Shown here: in pieces, positions 59,624-64,000 of the stretch | Numbering within the stretch: the first letter of the stretch is position 1 | Layout: every line of letters starts with the position of its first letter | Assembly: GCF_902833905.1 (NCBI RefSeq) | Contig: NZ_CADFGP010000003.1 | Location: 186,001-250,000 of the forward strand | Length of the DNA stretch: 64,000 bases | Origin: Paraburkholderia tuberum STM678 | GTDB lineage: Bacteria > Pseudomonadota > Gammaproteobacteria > Burkholderiales > Burkholderiaceae | Reading direction: 5' to 3' | The notes under the pieces: model-generated | What the model saw: the letters and a program-made list of their open reading frames with translations, nothing else | What the model was told of the DNA's origin: nothing | Database searches by the model: none | Translations under genes and position numbers: made by a program

Positions 59624-60151
59624 ATGACCGAGCGTTGCAGGATTCTGATCGTTTACTACTCGCGAACCGGCACCACGCGACGTGTCGCCGAACTGCTCGC
59701 GTCCGAACTCGACGCCGACATCGAACCGATCCGCGAACGCGCCGGGCCAGGATCGCGTGATGGCGCACGCGGCTACGTCAGATCGGTGATCGATGCGCTG
59801 TGCCATCGGCGCGCCGCCGTAATGCCGGCGCTGCTCGACGTCGCCGCGTACGACCTGGTCGTCGTCGGCGCGCCCGTCTGGGCGGGCGGCGCGTGCGCGC
59901 CGGTTCGGGCGTGGCTGGAATCGAACGGAGGACAGATCCGTCACCTGGCGCTGTTCTGCTGCGAGGGCGCGCGCGGCAGCGGAACGGCGCTGAAGCAGAT
60001 GTCGGAGGCGGCGGGCAAGACGCCGCTTGCGGCCTGCGTGATCAGCGGCAGCGATCTGTACCGCCGCAGGGACGCCGACAAACGCGACGCGTTCGCGCAG
60101 AAGATCAGGCAAAGAATGGCGGCGCGGCGGGAGACGGAGTGGCTGGTGTAG
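59624..60151 (+). CDS. Flavodoxin-like protein
   Basis: Protein of 175 residues with a flavodoxin fold. The FMN phosphate loop is YYSRTGTTRRVAE near the N-terminus, and VVVGAPVWAGGACAPVRAWL forms the second loop. Such proteins carry electrons or act as quinone/nitro reductases. GGAGAAGG lies 4-5 nt before the start. It stands downstream of two FNR-like boxes and next to stress-protein remnants, so induction at low oxygen is plausible but unproven. Confidence 0.85.
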   Translation: MTERCRILIVYYSRTGTTRRVAELLASELDADIEPIRERAGPGSRDGARGYVRSVIDALCHRRAAVMPALLDVAAYDLVVVGAPVWAGGACAPVRAWLESNGGQIRHLALFCCEGARGSGTALKQMSEAAGKTPLAACVISGSDLYRRRDADKRDAFAQKIRQRMAARRETEWLV

Positions 60152-60171
60152 CGCGGGCGGTCGCACGCGCG

Positions 60172-60396
60172 GTCGGGAAGGATGCAACTAAACCCGCAGC
60201 GAACCGCGCAACGCGCCGAAGTCGGTGCGTGGATGACGGTGCACCGGCGTTGCGTCCGGTACCGTGAAAGCCGGCTTGTCGAGCTCCGGACGAATGACAT
60301 TCGCGAGGTCGAAAGGGAAACGGTGACGCGCCGCGTCGTAGCGCCGTGCCGCTTCGTCATAGCGCTCGCGCGCGAAGGCGATGGATCAGCTTGCAT
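60172..60396 (-). pseudogene. Possible 3' remnant of an unidentified gene
   Basis: A minus-strand frame without a start codon encodes about 63 residues with protein-like composition (FARERYDEAARRYDAARHRF, then FPFDLANVIRPELDKPAFTV) before a TAG near 60230-60232 region end. It is closed upstream by TGA. I could not recognise the family. The rest of 60152-60492 shows nothing else. Confidence 0.3.
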
Positions 60397-60492
60397 GCTG
60401 GGCGGGCCGCTATCGTGAGGGAGTTGCGGAGCCGCTCGTCGAGCGCGCGATGCACGAACGTGCGCGCGCGGCGCAAGCAGCAGGGAGTCCCG

Positions 60493-61398
60493 ATGAGCAG
60501 CAAGCTCAGTGAGATCGAAAGCCGCACCGCTTCGGCGCGGCAACTCGAAACGGTGATTGGCGCGATGCGCGGCATCGCCGCCGCGCGCGAGCGCGAGGCG
60601 CAGGCGCGGCTCGCGGGCATCCGCTCGACGGCGGCGACCGTCGGCGAGGCGATCGGGATGGTGCTGGCGGCGGCGCCGTCGGCCGACCCGGCGGCATCCG
60701 CGCCGCCGGAACACGCCGCGCGCATCATCATCGTGCTATGCACCGAGCAGGGTTTCGTCGGCGGCTTCAACGAGCATCTGCTGGCGCGCGTCGAACGATT
60801 GAAGGCGGACGAGCCGGGCGAGATTTTCATCGTCGGCACGCGCGGCGTGATGCTCGCCCAGGAACGCGCATTGCATTACGGCTGGTCCGTGGGAATGGCC
60901 TCGCACGCGGAGGACGTGATGCGCGTGGCCAGTCAGCTCGCGGACGCGGTGTTCGCGCGCTTTCGCGATCAGGCGTCGTCGCAGGTGTGGCTCGTGCACG
61001 CGACGCCCGGCCCCGGACTCGACGAGCGCATCGTGACGCGGCGGCTGGTGCCGTTCGATTTCACGCGCTTCCGGGTGGCGTCGCGCGGGCAGGCGCCGCT
61101 TTTGAACCTGCCGCTCGACGGCTTGCTGAGGGGCCTCACCGAGCGCTACGTGTACCTCGAACTGTGCGAAGGCCTGATGCAGTCATTCGCGGCGGAAAGC
61201 GCGGCGCGCGTCGGGGCGATGCTGGCGGCGAGCCGTCATGTGAAGGACCGGCTGCAGGAACTCACGCGCGACTATCGGATCGTCCGGCAGGACGAGATCA
61301 CCGCCGAAATCGCCGAACTGGCCGCGACGGGCGCCTGCGTGCCGCCGGCTACGTCGGCTGGGGTCAGCCGATTCCTACGACCGGCGACGACGGACTAA
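60493..61398 (+). CDS. atpG: F-type ATP synthase gamma subunit, isolated gene
   Basis: Gamma-like subunit of 301 residues. The N-terminal coiled-coil region (SSKLSEIESRTASARQLETV, then IGAMRGIAAAREREAQ) and the C-terminal helix (AASRHVKDRLQELTRDYRIVRQDEITAEI; read in two parts) correspond to the central-shaft helices, with the MRGIAA pattern close to the usual MKMVAA. Divergence from housekeeping gamma subunits suggests the N-ATPase type, where gamma is the last gene of the operon. None of the other subunit genes is present nearby, so it is orphaned. AGGGAG sits 5 nt before the ATG at 60493. Confidence 0.8.
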   Translation: MSSKLSEIESRTASARQLETVIGAMRGIAAAREREAQARLAGIRSTAATVGEAIGMVLAAAPSADPAASAPPEHAARIIIVLCTEQGFVGGFNEHLLARVERLKADEPGEIFIVGTRGVMLAQERALHYGWSVGMASHAEDVMRVASQLADAVFARFRDQASSQVWLVHATPGPGLDERIVTRRLVPFDFTRFRVASRGQAPLLNLPLDGLLRGLTERYVYLELCEGLMQSFAAESAARVGAMLAASRHVKDRLQELTRDYRIVRQDEITAEIAELAATGACVPPATSAGVSRFLRPATTD

Positions 61399-61507
61399 CC
61401 CCGTTTCCGCCGTCGCTGATTTAGATAACGCCAGCCGTTGCCGATAATAGATTCGACGACACACCGCGATGTCCGGCGCCAAGGTCGGCGAGTCCAGGGA
61501 GGCGGCA

Positions 61508-61678
61508 ATGAACGACACCATCATCCCGCTGCACGCACTGGTCGAGCGGTATGTCTGGCTCGAAGGCGCGATTTCTTCGAGACCGCTGACGATCGTATTT
61601 TTCCGGCACGGCAAGGGTTCGTGGGACGTGTTTCCGCCCGTTGAACAGGCACCGGCAATGAGCGCGCGCTACTTCTAA
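61508..61678 (+). CDS. Short hypothetical protein
   Basis: Protein of 56 residues (MNDTIIPLHALVERYVWLEG ...) with AGGGAGG upstream of the ATG at 61508; the frame also has an ATG at 61469. I do not recognise it. The composition looks protein-like and not like a shadow of another gene. Confidence 0.5.
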   Translation: MNDTIIPLHALVERYVWLEGAISSRPLTIVFFRHGKGSWDVFPPVEQAPAMSARYF

Positions 61679-61789
61679 GCGCCCACCGGTATCAACGGAT
61701 CTGGTGAAGCATCGGCCAGCCGTGGTCGACGCGGACGCGACCTCGATCACGCGCGCAGATCAATGACCCCGCTTCGCGTCGGAACACGA

Positions 61790-63451
61790 TCAGCGGGTCG
61801 CAAACGGCGCTGACTGCATCAGTGCAAGCACGGGTCGCCAGAACGCGGGGGAGTCGAACGCCGCCATCGGTACCGCGGTGTCGAATGACAAGGTCAGCGC
61901 CTGTTCCGCCGGCGTCAGTGCGTCGGCGCTCGCGAGTTGACGCGCGAGCGTCGCGGTGTCGGCGTCGGATAGATCGCGCGGACCATGCCGGCGCGCTTCG
62001 ATGCGTTGCGCGAGCACCGTTGGTTCGGCACGAAAGTCGAGAATGCGAGCCGGTACGCCAAGCCGTTGGGCGAGCGCGAAAAACGTGTCGCGGTGACGGA
62101 ACTCGAGAAAGGTCGCGTCGACGATCGCGCTGTGGCCGCTTTGCAGCACGCGGTGCGCGAGTCGAAGAAGGTGGTCGTAGATCGCGTGACGTGCAGCTGG
62201 CGTGTAGTGTTCGGCGCCAAGCGAGGTTTGCGCGTCGGGCGCCGGCCGCGGACGCTTGCGTTCGGCATCGCTCGACACTCGCACCGCGCCGCACAGGTCC
62301 GCAAGGGCCCGGCTCGCGACCGATTTCCCCGAACCGGAGTAGCCATGACACAGCAGCAAAACGGCTCCCGGCTTCTGCGTTTGCGCCCGTGCCACCTCGA
62401 GGTAGCGCACGGCCGGATCCGGGATGGCGACGCTGCGGCCCGCTACGTATCCCGCTTTCAGGCACGCGACCCACGCCCGCACCAGCGCGCGATAGGCGAC
62501 GTACAAAGGCATCAGCGACAGCGCCGCATAATCGCCCGACGTTTCGAGCCAACGGTTCAACAGTCGATTGGCCAGATGGGGCTCCGCTCGCGCGCACAGG
62601 TCCATCACGAGAAACGCGACGTCCGCTGCGACGTCGATCCAGCGTAGCGCATCGTCGAAGTCGATACAGTCGAACATCGCGATTGCGCCGCACCAGCGAA
62701 CCACGTTGTCCAGATGCAGATCGCCATGGCAGCCCCGCACGAAACCCTCGGCGCGGCGCCGCCCGATCAGCGGCGCGAGTTGGTCGAGCTGTCGCGCGCA
62801 CCACGCGGCAATGCCGGGCAGCGCGGGATGGCTGCAATTGGCCAGCAGCGCCGCGTTGATCGTTTCGATCTGCGTTCGCACCAGCGTGGCGCTGCCGTAG
62901 CGCGACGACGGCGCGTTGCGGGGCGCCCTCAGGTGATAGTCGGCGAGCCGCTTCGCCGCGCCGTCGATGTCGCGCGGCGTCAGTGCTCCCTTCGCCGCGA
63001 GACTCGAAAAGAGCATCGCCTCGTCGAAGCGGCGCATCTTGACCGCGTGATCGACTGTCACGCCGCCGTCCCCGAGTGTCAGCACGCCGGCGTGGCGCGC
63101 AATCGGCAGCACGCCGGCGTAAATACCTTGCGCGAGTGGCCGGTTCAGACGGAGCTGGGCTTCGCAGCAGCGCTTGCGGGTCGCGGTGGCGGTGAAGTCC
63201 GCGAAACCCGGGGCGACGGGTTTGATGATCTTGTACGCGAAGCGCCCGGCGAGATACACGACGGATATGTGCGTTTCGACCCGGACGATCCTGCCCGCTG
63301 GATGACGGTACGTGCCCGGCCTGCGCAGCGTCGCGTCGAGTCCGCGCACGCTGCGGCGCGCGGCGCGGACCCGGTTGGCGAGATGCTGGCTGCCGCGCAT
63401 GCCTGCATTGGCGCGTGGTGAAGAAAGCTTGCGGCTTCGTGGCGAACTCAT
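61790..63451 (-). CDS. APH-type kinase fused to a P-loop kinase
   Basis: Protein of about 553 residues with two kinase-like halves. The N-terminal 340 residues resemble aminoglycoside-phosphotransferase-fold kinases, with the catalytic loop RGCHGDLHLDNVV and the metal site FDCIDFDDALRW. The C-terminal 170 residues are a P-loop NTPase with Walker A CHGYSGSGKSVASRAL. This fusion is widespread in proteobacteria with unknown substrate. The start at 63451 overlaps the stop of a GroEL fragment by ATGA; part of the first 20 residues may derive from groEL sequence, and ATG 63400 is an alternative start. Confidence 0.82.
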   Translation of the reverse strand: MSSPRSRKLSSPRANAGMRGSQHLANRVRAARRSVRGLDATLRRPGTYRHPAGRIVRVETHISVVYLAGRFAYKIIKPVAPGFADFTATATRKRCCEAQLRLNRPLAQGIYAGVLPIARHAGVLTLGDGGVTVDHAVKMRRFDEAMLFSSLAAKGALTPRDIDGAAKRLADYHLRAPRNAPSSRYGSATLVRTQIETINAALLANCSHPALPGIAAWCARQLDQLAPLIGRRRAEGFVRGCHGDLHLDNVVRWCGAIAMFDCIDFDDALRWIDVAADVAFLVMDLCARAEPHLANRLLNRWLETSGDYAALSLMPLYVAYRALVRAWVACLKAGYVAGRSVAIPDPAVRYLEVARAQTQKPGAVLLLCHGYSGSGKSVASRALADLCGAVRVSSDAERKRPRPAPDAQTSLGAEHYTPAARHAIYDHLLRLAHRVLQSGHSAIVDATFLEFRHRDTFFALAQRLGVPARILDFRAEPTVLAQRIEARRHGPRDLSDADTATLARQLASADALTPAEQALTLSFDTAVPMAAFDSPAFWRPVLALMQSAPFATR

Positions 63452-63690
63452 GCCGGACTCCACCTCGCGGGCAGCTGCGCGCCCATTTCTCCGTGGCGAC
63501 CGCTCAAGTCGACCGAGCCCGCGACAACCGGGCCGGAATTCGCGACGAGCGGCACGCCGGGCGCGCGTTCGACGATCACGCTGCGGCCGCCGAAACCAGG
63601 CATGACCTTGACGGCCTCGGCGAGCGCATTGATGCCATCGAGCAGCCATTGCCGGGCCTCATGGTGAAGCACGAGCGTCTCATTCGGCAC
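63448..63690 (-). pseudogene. GroEL N-terminal fragment
   Basis: Eighty codons from GTG 63690, with an excellent ribosome site (GGAGG, 6 nt). The sequence GINALAEAVKVMPGFGG and SVIVERAPGVPLVANSG then GEMGAQL matches the N-terminal equatorial region of GroEL. After GAQL one base appears lost: the next frame continues REVESGMSS as in GroEL, while the actual frame ends at TGA 63448. The remaining 450 or so residues of a chaperonin are absent. Start codon and ribosome site remain intact, and the next gene is coupled by ATGA. Confidence 0.7.
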
Positions 63691-63782
63691 GGTTGACCTC
63701 CGCGTGATGGGACGGCCGGCGCCCGCCTTGCGCGCGAGCCGGAATCGTCTACTCATTTAAGCCATCGGGTATGGTAACCGGC

Positions 63783-63796
63783 TTGATCTGTATCAA
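63783..63796. promoter_or_regulatory. Perfect FNR/Anr box
   Basis: TTGAT-CTGT-ATCAA matches the consensus exactly. It lies between the GroEL fragment (minus, start 63690) and the DHH gene (plus, start 63931) and could serve either. Confidence 0.7.
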
Positions 63797-63874
63797 CGAG
63801 GCGGTAGCCGGGCATCGCCAGTCGCTCGGCAACTGCCTGTACGCTTCCATACGAAATGGAGCGTGGGTCACCGA

Positions 63875-63888
63875 TTGACCGCAGTCAA
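63875..63888. promoter_or_regulatory. FNR-like symmetrical box before the DHH gene
   Basis: TTGAC-CGCA-GTCAA is a symmetrical variant with one mismatch per half, 42 bp before the DHH start. Confidence 0.45.
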
Positions 63889-63930
63889 GCCGCGTGCGAT
63901 CGTGGCAGCAACGCGCCGGTGGAGCAGCGG

Positions 63931-64000
63931 ATGAAGCGATTCGATATTTTCAATGGCGATGCCGACGGCATCTGCGCGCTGCATCAGTTGCGGCTCGCCG
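63931..64000 (+). CDS. DHH-family phosphoesterase, 5' end only
   Basis: Twenty-three codons reach the right edge: MKRFDIFNGDADGICALHQL then RLA. The FNGDADGICAL block is the typical first metal motif of DHH-type proteins. GGAG lies 6 nt upstream of the ATG. Confidence 0.75.
   Translation, partial: MKRFDIFNGDADGICALHQLRLA

Noticed and set aside
1..64000. tRNA, rRNA, CRISPR arrays and insertion sequences
   Set aside because: No cloverleaf, rRNA, regularly spaced repeat or transposase sequence was found by reading both strands; small non-coding RNAs could be missed.

Overview
The window is high-GC DNA with dense, short-spaced genes, typical of a Burkholderiaceae chromosome or chromid. Paraburkholderia, Caballeronia or Burkholderia sensu lato is my inference, from the acoR/acoXABC/lipA layout, the Lrp-hpd-aroP-aminotransferase block and the Usp/nitroreductase block. 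No rRNA, tRNA, CRISPR array or insertion sequence was seen.

Layout. 1-811: 5' part of a repeat-containing surface lipoprotein gene that runs off the left edge. 1138-8866: acetoin catabolism, with the sigma-54 activator acoR divergent from acoX-acoA-acoB-acoC-lipA, which has a clear -24/-12 promoter. 9055-10458: KfrA-like coiled-coil DNA-binding protein. 10676-17180: LysR regulator, dicarboxylate/amino-acid symporter, double-domain aspartate racemase, aspartase and periplasmic asparaginase, a coherent Asn/D-Asp/L-Asp to fumarate route. 17217-22989: a SulP-STAS-cNMP transporter divergent from a large SAM-cyclase-ATPase-TPR protein. 23010-24393: a small membrane protein and a methyltransferase-like protein.

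24428-40673 is the most remarkable part: ten or eleven tightly packed minus-strand genes that look like one operon. In transcription order they are Coq4-like protein, acyl carrier protein, UbiA-family transferase, thioester reductase, nucleotidyltransferase-like protein, rifampin-phosphotransferase/PEP-synthase-like dikinase, membrane fatty-acid desaturase, fatty-acyl-AMP ligase and a complete RND tripartite efflux pump. Divergent from it, 41265-46214 encodes a GHMP kinase, a B12-type radical SAM enzyme, a tryptophanase/tyrosine-phenol-lyase family enzyme and a thymidylate-kinase-like P-loop kinase. I do not recognise the pair of operons as a described pathway. The enzyme set suggests activation, desaturation and reductive release of a fatty chain, phosphorylation, transfer onto an acceptor (possibly aromatic) and export of the product. 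The two operons share a 591-bp spacer with two sigma-54-like candidate promoters facing opposite ways.

46686-51230: Lrp-family regulator divergent from hpd, an aromatic amino-acid permease and an aromatic aminotransferase (tyrosine/phenylalanine catabolism). 51373-54784: patatin phospholipase and hybrid sensor kinase. 54861-63690 resembles a low-oxygen/dormancy region (Acg-like nitroreductase, NarL-type regulator, universal stress proteins, flavodoxin, lone ATP synthase gamma gene, GroEL fragment) and is visibly eroding: an alcohol dehydrogenase, a sensor kinase, two Usp genes and a groEL are broken. FNR-type sites occur in two of its intergenic regions. The right edge cuts a DHH-family phosphoesterase gene.
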